Origin: Clostridia bacterium
Lineage (GTDB): Bacteria > Bacillota > Clostridia > Oscillospirales > CAG-272
Length of the DNA stretch: 51,377 nucleotides
Reading direction: 5' to 3'
NCBI GenBank assembly: GCA_017456985.1
Contig: JAFTIH010000048.1
Location: 1 to 51,377 of the forward strand
Position 1 is the stretch's first letter. Each line of letters opens with the position of its first letter. Under the pieces are notes generated by a model that ran no database searches, was not told the origin of the DNA, and was given only the letters and a program-made list of their open reading frames with translations. This document shows, piece by piece, positions 1 through 8,142 of this stretch. A program made the position numbers and the translations under genes.

Positions 1-194
1 AGCGAACGGCACTTAGTTCGCATAAAAATGATGCTCCGTGCCTTACATATGTAAATTCAGATACGAGTCTTTATCAAAACTCTTGTGGGGGCTATCTAAT
101 ACTCCAACCGAAATATGAACGCTCGGCAGCTGATAGCATAGGCACACAATTACATCTATTCAATTTTCAAGTCCTCATCTTTGTGAGGGGCTTT
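1..194 (-). other. Leader of an off-window transcript, probably rRNA
   Basis: This stretch has no credible gene. It would be transcribed leftward from the promoter at 195-223. It holds a small hairpin at 2-21 (GCGAAC/GTTCGC) and the rRNA-leader-like motif noted for the promoter. The 16S leader at the other edge is about 220 bases from the -10 box, so an rRNA gene would start a few tens of bases beyond the left border if the leaders are alike. The leader sequences are otherwise dissimilar, so the identity of the RNA is inference. Confidence 0.4.
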
Positions 195-223
195 ATTTTA
201 TCATACTCGGAAAAATTTGTCAA
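195..223 (-). promoter_or_regulatory. Strong promoter firing leftward out of the window
   Basis: Read on the minus strand there is a TTGACA box (218-223), a 17-base spacer and TAAAAT (195-200). About 40 bases downstream comes cttgaaaattgaatag, close to the ccttgaaaactgaac motif in the 16S leader at the right edge. This suggests an rRNA or other stable-RNA operon starting just left of base 1; the RNA gene itself is not in the window. Confidence 0.75.
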
Positions 224-336
224 GGCCTTTTTGAATAATTTTTTCGCTTTTTGGAAATAATACTTAGTTTGGCACAATCGGTCTAAAACACCGTTATGTC
301 GCTTCCCGGATTGTCATGGATTTTCACAAAAAGAAA

Positions 337-366
337 AGGCGATGAGTATATTTCAACTCATCGCCA
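337..366 (-). terminator. Terminator of the cohesin/dockerin operon
   Basis: GGCGATGAGT (338-347) pairs perfectly with ACTCATCGCC (356-365). On the minus strand the hairpin is followed by TTTTCTTTTT. It lies just past the stop of the dockerin gene. Confidence 0.85.
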
Positions 367-373
367 TAAGGAT

Positions 374-3300
374 TTAATTAAGTGCTTCTTTGTTAACCAA
401 GTAGTTGGTCAAAATTGTCGTGTCACGGTCATTTACTACGCCGTCGCCGTTAACATCGATTGCAATCATTTGTGCTTTGTTAGCGATTCTTGCATTTTCG
501 ATATACTGATTAATCATAACAATATCCTTGTTGCTAACCAGACCATCGCAATTGAAATCACCTGTAACGATAGCGGTCGTTTGAGCTATTAACTTTGTGC
601 CGTCATAAAGTTGAATTAAAGTTCCAGTGGTTACAAGAGCATCTTCTGCAAGAATTTTTCCTTTTGCATCACAGAAAATAAGATTCTCATTTTCAAAATG
701 ACTGCGGATTTCCGCAACGGTATTCTCTCCAAGGGGAATTGCGCGAAGGTTATTTTCGCTGTCAAAGCCCATTGTTGATGCGTATTTAAGAACAATGGCA
801 AAGTATTCATCTGTTAACACATTGACGGTCACGGATGCTTCAGAACCCGTATAAGGCAATTTAACTTTGATTACTGCAGTTCCGGCTGAATTTGCCGTTA
901 TCTTGCCGTTTTGATCTATGCTTACTACGCCCTCATTGCTTGATGTCCATACCATTTCATAAGATTTAGAACTTTCTGTTTCAACAGAAGCATTCAGTTG
1001 CATACTCTTTCCAATGCTAATATTTAACGTTACACTCTCATTTAATGATACAGAAGCATTTTCGCTTTCAGGGATATAAAGTGCTGATACAGTTGTATCC
1101 TCGGTAATACAATCATAGCTCTTATCCCAACCGACAAAAATGTATCCTTCACGGTGTGGAGGTAGAGGTGTATGTGCGGAACGCATATAATCTACTGTCT
1201 GACTGTACAATTCCGTTCCGTCATGATCCACGAAAACGACGGTATATGAAGCATATCCATACTTCGCATAGAGATCTACGCTTGATGTTACGGTATTCGT
1301 ATCACAAGCGAACTCATTCTCATAAGCTGCATCGAAGAATACTCCTTCGAATTCATATCCCTCCATATTCTTGAAAACAGACACAGGCAGTTTTTCGCCA
1401 GACTTAATCAAACCGTACGCCGGAGCAGAACCGTTTTCATCATGCAACTCTGACCAAATGGTAACGACATGGTATTTGTCGGTGTTATTTGCATTAATTG
1501 CATAAACACGGTAATCTTCACAGCTATTGTTCTTGCCGAGAGAGCTTGCGCAATAGCGAAGTACGCAAGATTCAGAAATGGTGATAGGTCCAGTGTATTC
1601 TTTTGCTGTAGCAGAAGTAGAGGGATCGCTGTTATCGGTGGTATACCAAATAGTTGCACTTTCGATCGTACAGGTCAAGGTTACGGTCTTTTGCTCGTTA
1701 TACTCGCCCGTTTCGATATCCGCAAGAGGCATATCCGTCGTTGCGGCAAAAGTGTATGAGGGATAGATAACAATATTCTCATCTACAATAGTTCCGTCAA
1801 TTGCTTCGCCTGTATGGGCATTAATCCATCCAGTGAAAATGTAATTCGGATTTTCCTCTACGCTCATTTGAACAGAACTGAAATCAATATAGTTTCCGTT
1901 TTCGACTACATATTCGCTTGCGATATCAACTGAATCGAGGCCATTGGTAATTATTGCATTTCCGTCGATGATGCTGTTGGGATTTGCGTTTACAATTGTA
2001 ACGGTATATTCTTCAAGGGTGCTACGAGTTTCAACGACCATGTTTCCCGAAACCGTATAACCTGCATCGTGGAATTCTTTGATTGTAAGATATTCGTTGC
2101 CTACTTGAACAACCCATTCAGTTATGTAACCGTCTTTTCCTTCGGGAGCTTTCTCTGCAATCAACTCTGCTCCGTAAAGGAACTCTTTAAGTTCAACAAT
2201 TTGTTTTTCCCAATTGACAAACGCTACCACATAACTTTCAGTTTCGCATTCGGGATATACATCCATATTTTCTCTAACATTCACAACGGACATATTCCAG
2301 TTTGTAAAACGATGTCCTTCGGGAACATTCAAGAGAGTTTCGGAAGGAAGTGTTGCGCTATCGCCAGCGGTTATCGTTTGTTGTGACAATACGGTGGTTC
2401 TATCAAAATCATAAAAAGTTACCGTATATGTAGGCTTGGGTGCCTCGATAACTCCTATTTTAATAGCTTTTGCTTGACCTGCCACAGATGCAACTATCGT
2501 ATAGTCGCCACTTTCAACTGTAGGCGCAGAAATAAGTTTTGCATTAGCTATATTGATAGATCCGTCGCTTCCTACTGTTGTCGTACCAATATACTGAATA
2601 TTTTCATTCGATGCTTGATCGTATTTGTAAACCCAAACCGTCGCGGCTTTTCCGGCATATTGACTTCCTACATTTCCGGACAAGTTATAAACCCTGTTAG
2701 AAGGAACAGACGGCTCATTAATCGTTGGATTGGTAGTAGTCATATACCGATATTGGTGGGTATAAGTAGTAGTACCGGGAACAATTTGAGTTTCAACATT
2801 CTGATAGGTTTTATTTGTGCCAGCGCTTTGTCCATTGTATATTGGAGCATTACTACTTGAATGTTCTATCCAACCGGTATATCCAGAATATTGATAGTAG
2901 TTATACAGTTTATTGTAGGTAGTATAGGTTTGCTTTCTTACCGTGATGATATTATCAGAGCCAGATACTGCACCATTCCACCAATAAGTATCCTTACAGC
3001 AAGAAGTATTTTTATATTTATAGGCATTTCCTGATGATGAATATGTCAATTTCTCGGTGCTAAAGAATGCATGGAAAGTTCCGTAGGTTGATGTTTTGGT
3101 CCAGTTGATCTTTCTATTTATCGCACCATGATTGCCACCGCGACACCAGTGCCAATAGATATAACCTACTACCTCGTTCGAATCTACAACTACTTTTTGT
3201 GTTGCGTTTTCGTATGCCGACACAGGAGTTTTGTTATACTGCGAGTAAAGAGAATTCGAAGTTAAAAATCCGTTATGCCAATTCGAGACATAAGTAACGC

Positions 3301-6300
3301 TTCTTGATCCAGCGTTGACGAGAGAGTAACCGTTCTGTGTCCATCCAGACATAGAAGTGCTATAGGATGTGGTAGTCGAAAGCGTTTTGTAGCGATAATA
3401 ATATTTCGTGGGGGATGTACTTGAAAGGGTTTGCGTTTCAACAGTAATTCCATTGCCGGAGGTCATCGGACAATTTCCAGTGTAAGTAATCCATCCCGAC
3501 CATCCAGACGACGTGCTGTTGTCGATGGTTTGGGTAGCTACCTTGGATATTTGTCCAAGGGCTTCGTTTTCATATCCATTTACTACATAAATCTCAATCT
3601 TAGGTGCAAGTTCGGGACACAATACAGTATCCGTGATTGTTTTATTTGCGAGTGCATCAATAGCAAATGCCGATGATTCAACCGTAGACAAAATAACTCC
3701 ACCTTGAGATTTGAGGACAAATACAACCCTACCCGTAGAAATCTCGGATACCTTGTTGCTAATGGTTACAGTCACATCATATCCTTGCTTTGTAGTGTTT
3801 CTCGTCACAGAATTTATTGTAACAGTAGCTGTATGATCCTTATCAATCCATTTGTAAACTGTGTAAACCGTCAAATCGGACTTGATATTGTTAAATGATT
3901 TATCCCAAGATGCCAAAGCATATCCGTCGGGAATGTTAGTTACATTGGGAGCTGTTGCACTCTGTCCGTACTTTACTGTTTGAGGAGATCCAATAACTTT
4001 GTTTGTAAAAGTATCAACAAACTTTACGGTGTACGAATTAACATCATAAACTGCATTTACGGTAATATTTTCGGTAACCTTATCGAAGGACTTATCCCAT
4101 TTTGCAAAAGTATGACCTTCTTGTTGGGGATTCTTCGGAGCAGATGCAGAATGTCCGTAGGAAACCGTTCGTGTGTCAATTGTTTTCTTTCCGATTGGAT
4201 CGTAGAATGTAACAGTCACATTGGGCATTACAGTAAAGGCTGCACTTAATCCTTGCGTAGTGCCGGCACTATTAACTGCTTCGATATGTGCTGTGTATGT
4301 ATCTGCAGTATCAAAACCATCAAGAACACATGTTGTTCCTGTTATATTGTTTTTGGTCTGAACAGTAGCTCCACTCGAATTTTTGATTACAATGTTATAA
4401 CTCTCTGCATTATCTACCGCATCCCAAAGAAGTGTTGCCTGATCGCCAATTCCGATTTTTAAGCTGCTTGAAGAAACATTTACACTTGGAACGGCAGGCA
4501 GAACCTTGGCGGTCGTAAAACTATAAACTGCTGATTCGTACCATTTAGAACCAATTTTCACAGTTGCCTTATAGTAATAAGTCGTATTGGCTTCCAAAGG
4601 TTGTTTGGCAAAACGGTTAATCTTAAATGATGCTGCGGTTTGAGTTTGAGGATCATTTGTATAGTCTAAAACTCGAACGCAATCCATTCCTGCAACCGTT
4701 TTATGCGTGCTTCCTTGTGTTCCATCTACTTTTTCTACTTGACTCTTGTCCTTACTCAAGAAGTAAGTCCATTTCTGAACAGTTGCAACGTTATTAAGTC
4801 TTACATTGATGGTTGCAGAGTTGTTAGTTGTTTCGCTACAGAAAACAGAAGAGATATCATAATCGGTGAAGGTTAATGCCTTGTCACCATGCCATCCCCA
4901 TCCTCTGTAGGGATATCCTCGATCAACGACATAGTCAATAGTGGTCTTAACTATTTTTCCAGACCAGCCATGCACTATATAACCGTCGCCAACATAGATA
5001 CCTATGTGTCCACATTTGTTTTTGCATGAGCTACATGTCTTACTGCTACCACCGAAGAAAACAGAAGCACCGAGAGGGATATCATCCCTGCTTTTGCTAT
5101 CTATAAAGCTATTTCCATACTTGTATGCGCAGCAAGCTGTAGATTTAAATCCATATGCATCTTCAAACAACTGTCTTACAAAACGCAAGCAATAACCATT
5201 TGCGTAGCTTGTTCCGACCTTGCTCAATGCTAAATCAACAATTTTTTGTGCATCTTTTGAAACAGGTTGAGTTGAAGTGCCTGTTCCTGCAGTATTTTTG
5301 TTTACATTACTTTCAACTTCATCGAAACTCGGAGCATGGGCTTTTTCATATGCATTGTATGTGATGTTTTCAAATTGTTTGTAATTATCTTCCTTTACAG
5401 TCTTAAATCCATGGAGTTCTTTAACAAGTCGAGCAGAGGATTCGCTTTGACCGGGCTTTGTTCCTTCGTGCTGAACAAGGTTAATGGAATAATCAAAACC
5501 TAACAAAACCACTTTTTTATACATTTCTACCGTTTGCATGTAGTATGTAGCATTTTCGAGTGTAGGAGAAGCCTTGTACGTTTTCTTGGCATTATCCATT
5601 ACTCGAATCATCGCCTTTTCAAAGTCCACACATGCGCCCAGTGCGTAATAGTACATATTTGATTTGTCGATATCGAATACGGCATTTGCAAGAACACGAA
5701 TGCCCTTGACTCCCAGCAATGCATAAGAATAGTTTGTTGTTCCGATAAATTCATCCCAAGCGTAATCGACCGCAACGGGCAGTACTGCCGCAACGTCAAC
5801 TGCTTTGTACACTACCTTTTTAGCAACGACATTCGCCAAAATCTTATCAAAGGCTTCATTGAAGAAAACTATGCACTCGGTTGCGGCAATTCTCAATCCG
5901 CGAGGATTGTTTGAATCGGCTGCCATAGCGGAGAGAATTTCCTCAACGCCATCCTTCAATTCCGAAATAGCTTGATAGCTTGTATATGATTCTATCAATT
6001 CGTCCATGTTCTTATACACAGATGAAATGTTGCTTACTGCGCTAAATGCTTTGAAAGTCGTTTCCGTTGCTGTAGATTTAGCAACTTTTTGCAGCACGCT
6101 CATATTGGTTGAATTTACTTTTGCATTCTTTAAATTTTTTGTATTTATTTTCTTTAAAACTTCTTGGGAAACAGACGCCAAGTGCTGAAGCTTATCGTTA
6201 GTGATTCCTTGAGCTAATGAGTCAAGTATACTATCCTTCTCATCCATATCTCCCAACATTAGATCAAAGATAACTAATTTATATCTTTCCGCATCTGTCA

Positions 6301-6628
6301 GTTTTCCCAATGCATAGGAAGGCTCGGAAACCATGTGATATGCTTCCCAAGTATTACGAATTGCTCTTAATCCATCATCCTCATCGAGCATCGTAAGATA
6401 TGTATTAGCATAGGAGGAACTTGCAGTTCCTACAAATATTTGATCAAAGAATTCTGCATAGCATTGAGCTTGGAATTCCTTATAAGCAGGCGAATCTTCA
6501 TCTGCGGAAGCAGCAGAGACTTGCATCGGAAGCCATGTAAATACAGATAAAAAAGTAATCATGGCTAAAAGGAATGCTACAGCTTTCGTTCCTATTTGCC
6601 TGAAGTTTATTCTTTTAGTTTTTGTCAT
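374..6628 (-). CDS. Giant secreted NlpC/P60 protein with dockerin domain
   Basis: A 2,084-residue exported protein. Visible in order: a signal peptide (about 1-40, ending VSAASA); an unassigned helical region (about 45-450); an NlpC/P60 peptidase domain (about 455-605) with catalytic Cys near 479 in NGYCLRF and His near 539 in CGHIGIYVG; a fibronectin-III-like domain (about 710-803); two InlB/Listeria-Bacteroides-type repeats (about 803-925); an aromatic-rich region (about 1035-1300); a third such repeat (about 1400-1463); a chitobiase-C-like domain (about 1638-1700); a fourth repeat (about 1796-1855); a Big_2 Ig-like domain (about 1855-1935); and a type I dockerin (about 2020-2084) with two Ca-binding loops, DFNCDGLVSNKD and DVNGDGVVNDRD. 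NlpC/P60 enzymes usually cut peptidoglycan stem peptides, so a wall hydrolase or surface adhesin is likely. It starts 3 bases after the cohesin gene stop, so the pair is probably co-translated. Base composition is AT-rich compared with the genes to its right. Confidence 0.9.
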   Translation of the reverse strand: MTKTKRINFRQIGTKAVAFLLAMITFLSVFTWLPMQVSAASADEDSPAYKEFQAQCYAEFFDQIFVGTASSSYANTYLTMLDEDDGLRAIRNTWEAYHMVSEPSYALGKLTDAERYKLVIFDLMLGDMDEKDSILDSLAQGITNDKLQHLASVSQEVLKKINTKNLKNAKVNSTNMSVLQKVAKSTATETTFKAFSAVSNISSVYKNMDELIESYTSYQAISELKDGVEEILSAMAADSNNPRGLRIAATECIVFFNEAFDKILANVVAKKVVYKAVDVAAVLPVAVDYAWDEFIGTTNYSYALLGVKGIRVLANAVFDIDKSNMYYYALGACVDFEKAMIRVMDNAKKTYKASPTLENATYYMQTVEMYKKVVLLGFDYSINLVQHEGTKPGQSESSARLVKELHGFKTVKEDNYKQFENITYNAYEKAHAPSFDEVESNVNKNTAGTGTSTQPVSKDAQKIVDLALSKVGTSYANGYCLRFVRQLFEDAYGFKSTACCAYKYGNSFIDSKSRDDIPLGASVFFGGSSKTCSSCKNKCGHIGIYVGDGYIVHGWSGKIVKTTIDYVVDRGYPYRGWGWHGDKALTFTDYDISSVFCSETTNNSATINVRLNNVATVQKWTYFLSKDKSQVEKVDGTQGSTHKTVAGMDCVRVLDYTNDPQTQTAASFKINRFAKQPLEANTTYYYKATVKIGSKWYESAVYSFTTAKVLPAVPSVNVSSSSLKIGIGDQATLLWDAVDNAESYNIVIKNSSGATVQTKNNITGTTCVLDGFDTADTYTAHIEAVNSAGTTQGLSAAFTVMPNVTVTFYDPIGKKTIDTRTVSYGHSASAPKNPQQEGHTFAKWDKSFDKVTENITVNAVYDVNSYTVKFVDTFTNKVIGSPQTVKYGQSATAPNVTNIPDGYALASWDKSFNNIKSDLTVYTVYKWIDKDHTATVTINSVTRNTTKQGYDVTVTISNKVSEISTGRVVFVLKSQGGVILSTVESSAFAIDALANKTITDTVLCPELAPKIEIYVVNGYENEALGQISKVATQTIDNSTSSGWSGWITYTGNCPMTSGNGITVETQTLSSTSPTKYYYRYKTLSTTTSYSTSMSGWTQNGYSLVNAGSRSVTYVSNWHNGFLTSNSLYSQYNKTPVSAYENATQKVVVDSNEVVGYIYWHWCRGGNHGAINRKINWTKTSTYGTFHAFFSTEKLTYSSSGNAYKYKNTSCCKDTYWWNGAVSGSDNIITVRKQTYTTYNKLYNYYQYSGYTGWIEHSSSNAPIYNGQSAGTNKTYQNVETQIVPGTTTYTHQYRYMTTTNPTINEPSVPSNRVYNLSGNVGSQYAGKAATVWVYKYDQASNENIQYIGTTTVGSDGSINIANAKLISAPTVESGDYTIVASVAGQAKAIKIGVIEAPKPTYTVTFYDFDRTTVLSQQTITAGDSATLPSETLLNVPEGHRFTNWNMSVVNVRENMDVYPECETESYVVAFVNWEKQIVELKEFLYGAELIAEKAPEGKDGYITEWVVQVGNEYLTIKEFHDAGYTVSGNMVVETRSTLEEYTVTIVNANPNSIIDGNAIITNGLDSVDIASEYVVENGNYIDFSSVQMSVEENPNYIFTGWINAHTGEAIDGTIVDENIVIYPSYTFAATTDMPLADIETGEYNEQKTVTLTCTIESATIWYTTDNSDPSTSATAKEYTGPITISESCVLRYCASSLGKNNSCEDYRVYAINANNTDKYHVVTIWSELHDENGSAPAYGLIKSGEKLPVSVFKNMEGYEFEGVFFDAAYENEFACDTNTVTSSVDLYAKYGYASYTVVFVDHDGTELYSQTVDYMRSAHTPLPPHREGYIFVGWDKSYDCITEDTTVSALYIPESENASVSLNESVTLNISIGKSMQLNASVETESSKSYEMVWTSSNEGVVSIDQNGKITANSAGTAVIKVKLPYTGSEASVTVNVLTDEYFAIVLKYASTMGFDSENNLRAIPLGENTVAEIRSHFENENLIFCDAKGKILAEDALVTTGTLIQLYDGTKLIAQTTAIVTGDFNCDGLVSNKDIVMINQYIENARIANKAQMIAIDVNGDGVVNDRDTTILTNYLVNKEALN

Positions 6629-6631
6629 CTT

Positions 6632-7162
6632 TTAGTCCTCGCTTTGAATGTTAATTGTGATATCGTGGCAATTGAGAACAATTTCGTCGATATCTTCATT
6701 TATGGTATTTTCCTGAATATATGATACTTGAAGCACAATGTTCTCGCTCGCTTCTGCCTTAATATCAAATTTTATAACGAACAACTCTAAATTAGTTGTA
6801 ATATTTGAGCTTCCTGACCATACGACGGAGAAAGAATTATCTTGTATAGTTTCGATGGAGTCGTTGAAGTTTCCTGTTGAAAGAGATGACGACGCTGTAA
6901 CACTTTTTGGAGTAACGGCATTTGCATCATATGTTATAACGATTTCAAAGCCACAAATTCCTTTGTTATTCTTAATCTTTATAGGCACCGCTACTTCTTG
7001 CCCAGCGGCAGCAGTTATTTCATCACAATAAATAATATTATCTACGATTTCGTTATTAGAGGATGGCGGTTTATTGCCTGACGAATTCGGTGCAAACAGA
7101 CTACAACCCGTAAAAGTTAAAGCCAAGCATAGTGATAGTAACAAAATGCATATTTTTTTCAT
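6632..7162 (-). CDS. Lipoprotein with cohesin-like domain
   Basis: A 176-residue protein with a lipoprotein signal (lipobox TFTGC, Cys about 20), a short Ser/Pro/Asn linker, then one cohesin-like beta-sandwich (about 42-172). Cohesin features are the opening AAAGQEVAVPIKIKNNKG, the GFEIVITYDANAVTP core, and a closing run of hydrophobic strands. Cohesins bind dockerins, and the next gene encodes one. The lipid anchor would place the cohesin on the outer face of the membrane, so this protein is a plausible docking site for its neighbour. The start is supported by AGGAGG eight bases upstream. It is preceded by a structured leader with its own terminator. A cohesin-fold (carbohydrate-binding) domain with no dockerin partner is the alternative. 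Confidence 0.75.
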   Translation of the reverse strand: MKKICILLLSLCLALTFTGCSLFAPNSSGNKPPSSNNEIVDNIIYCDEITAAAGQEVAVPIKIKNNKGICGFEIVITYDANAVTPKSVTASSSLSTGNFNDSIETIQDNSFSVVWSGSSNITTNLELFVIKFDIKAEASENIVLQVSYIQENTINEDIDEIVLNCHDITINIQSED

Positions 7163-7402
7163 AGAAAACCTCCTATCTTATGATATATAAAAAGGTGCGC
7201 TAACCGAAGCCAACGCACCGAAAAATGCAAACTCCGATTGTCGCTCAACAAAACTAAAATAAAATTAGGGTATTCGCTACCATAACTATTTAGTGGAGTT
7301 TGCATTTTTACCAAATTCCCAAAATAGTTATGGTTAAAAAAGGGTATAGTATTCCCGTAAAAGAAAAATACCGCTAATTTTAGATATTTAGTTTTGTTGA
7401 GC
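7163..7402 (-). ncRNA. Structured leader RNA with terminator upstream of cohesin gene
   Basis: On the minus strand the predicted start (about 7402) falls on the first base of a long stem. Pairings seen: 7389-7402 with 7243-7256 (14 bp perfect, extendable to 16); 7374-7381 plus the following bases with 7261-7274 (about 14 bp, one bulge); 7322-7334 with 7279-7291 (13 bp perfect); and 7295-7309, inside the loop of that hairpin, with 7221-7235 (15 bp perfect), which would make a pseudoknot. A terminator hairpin (7194-7219) and T-run follow, then the AGGAGG of the lipoprotein gene. No known riboswitch class is recognised. A cis-acting attenuator is the simplest reading. A DNA-level palindromic element or a separate small RNA remains possible. 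Confidence 0.6.
7194..7219 (-). terminator. Intrinsic terminator inside the cohesin leader
   Basis: GGTGCG/CGCACC close a stem that continues through wobble pairs to a TTCG loop. TTTTTATAT follows on the minus strand. It sits between the structured leader and the ribosome site, where an attenuator would be. Confidence 0.75.
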
Positions 7403-7408
7403 AAGAAT

Positions 7409-7437
7409 ATTATACCACAGTAAGAAAATAATTACAA
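7409..7437 (-). promoter_or_regulatory. Promoter of the cohesin/dockerin operon
   Basis: Minus strand TTGTAA (7432-7437), 17-base spacer, TATAAT (7409-7414). The expected start lands at about 7402, the edge of the first leader stem. Confidence 0.7.
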
Positions 7438-7470
7438 GTGTTATAAAAAAAACAACAAATTTTAATAAAA

Positions 7471-7506
7471 AATCCATCAGTGTCTAATTGGACTGATGGA
7501 TTTTTT
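7471..7506 (-). terminator. Terminator of the DUF6809 gene
   Basis: AATCCATCAG (7471-7480) pairs with CTGATGGATT (7493-7502). T-runs lie on both sides, so it could work in either direction. Its arms resemble those of the hairpin at 7917-7954. Confidence 0.8.
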
Positions 7507-7511
7507 CATTG

Positions 7512-7775
7512 TTAGATTAAGGTTTGTATTGCTATCTGCATTCCTAACTTGAAGGCATACTCGAAGATGGCTGCTTCGGCGAGACTCATGTACTCGCTCC
7601 AACAATCATGGAACTTCTCAAATGTTTCCTTCTGCTCGTCCGTGAAGCTCTTTTCGAGTTTCTCGTGATGCCTTGCCATATAGCCGAGGAGTTCCTTCAT
7701 CTCCTTTGAGTTGGTTCGGCTGTCCTCTTGCGGAATAATGTTTCCGTGCCATAGTTCTTTTATTGGGTTGTTCAT
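7512..7775 (-). CDS. DUF6809-family small protein
   Basis: An 87-residue protein of unknown function. It matches the pattern of DUF6809 proteins, which I know from Clostridia: an N-terminal ELWHGNIIP segment, a charged helical middle (KEMKELLGYMARHHEKLEKS) and a C-terminal FEYAFKLGMQ motif. The ATG at 7775 is chosen because AGGAGG lies 8 bases before it; a GTG three codons earlier is too close to that site. It is followed by a clean terminator, so it is a single-gene unit. Members often lie in accessory or mobile DNA, which suits the AT-rich surroundings. No function is assigned. Confidence 0.65.
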   Translation of the reverse strand: MNNPIKELWHGNIIPQEDSRTNSKEMKELLGYMARHHEKLEKSFTDEQKETFEKFHDCWSEYMSLAEAAIFEYAFKLGMQIAIQTLI

Positions 7776-7784
7776 TCGTTGCAC

Positions 7785-8142
7785 CTCCTGTTAGCACAAC
7801 AACATACCACAGAAGGGAGAGGAAGTCCAGCACTTTTTCGAAAATAAACCCAACTTTTTTCACGGCTGTACTCTTTGATTAATGCGACGCAATTATTGAT
7901 GAGCGATGGCATAAAGAAAAATCCATCACAGACTCTCGTCCATGATGGATTTTTCTCGTCCTATTCGGTTTTTGGTAAATTCTCCGTTAAGACGGGCAGG
8001 CTTTGTGCTTCCATCCTTTTTTCTTTGCTTTTTCCGATTTCTCGCTTGCCGTACGGATGTACGCCTGCGCTCCCAATCGAAAAATTCTGCTCAAAATCTG
8101 CTCGCGAGCTTACCGAAAAACGCGAGGAAAATGAAAAGTGTT
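7785..8142. other. Gene-free stretch with one terminator-like hairpin
   Basis: About 360 bases with no credible gene. The only clear structure is the palindrome at 7917-7954. The part from about 7960 to 8140 has no reading frame with coding character and may be decayed sequence at the junction between AT-rich accessory and GC-rich core DNA. Confidence 0.5.
7917..7954. terminator. Terminator-like palindrome
   Basis: AAAAATCCATCA (7917-7928) pairs perfectly with TGATGGATTTTT (7943-7954) around a 14-base loop. It shares the ATCCATCA arm with the terminator at 7471-7506, but no gene ends here on either strand. Confidence 0.55.

Noticed and set aside
7163-7402. Retron or OMEGA guide RNA
   Set aside because: Flanking inverted repeats resemble retron ends, but no reverse transcriptase or TnpB/IscB gene lies nearby.
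7163-7402. T-box or known riboswitch
   Set aside because: No T-box motif, and none of the conserved core sequences that I know for common riboswitches.
7159-7404. 81-codon frame over the cohesin leader
   Set aside because: It starts with TTG without a ribosome site, overlaps the lipoprotein start, and is cut by long stems and a terminator.
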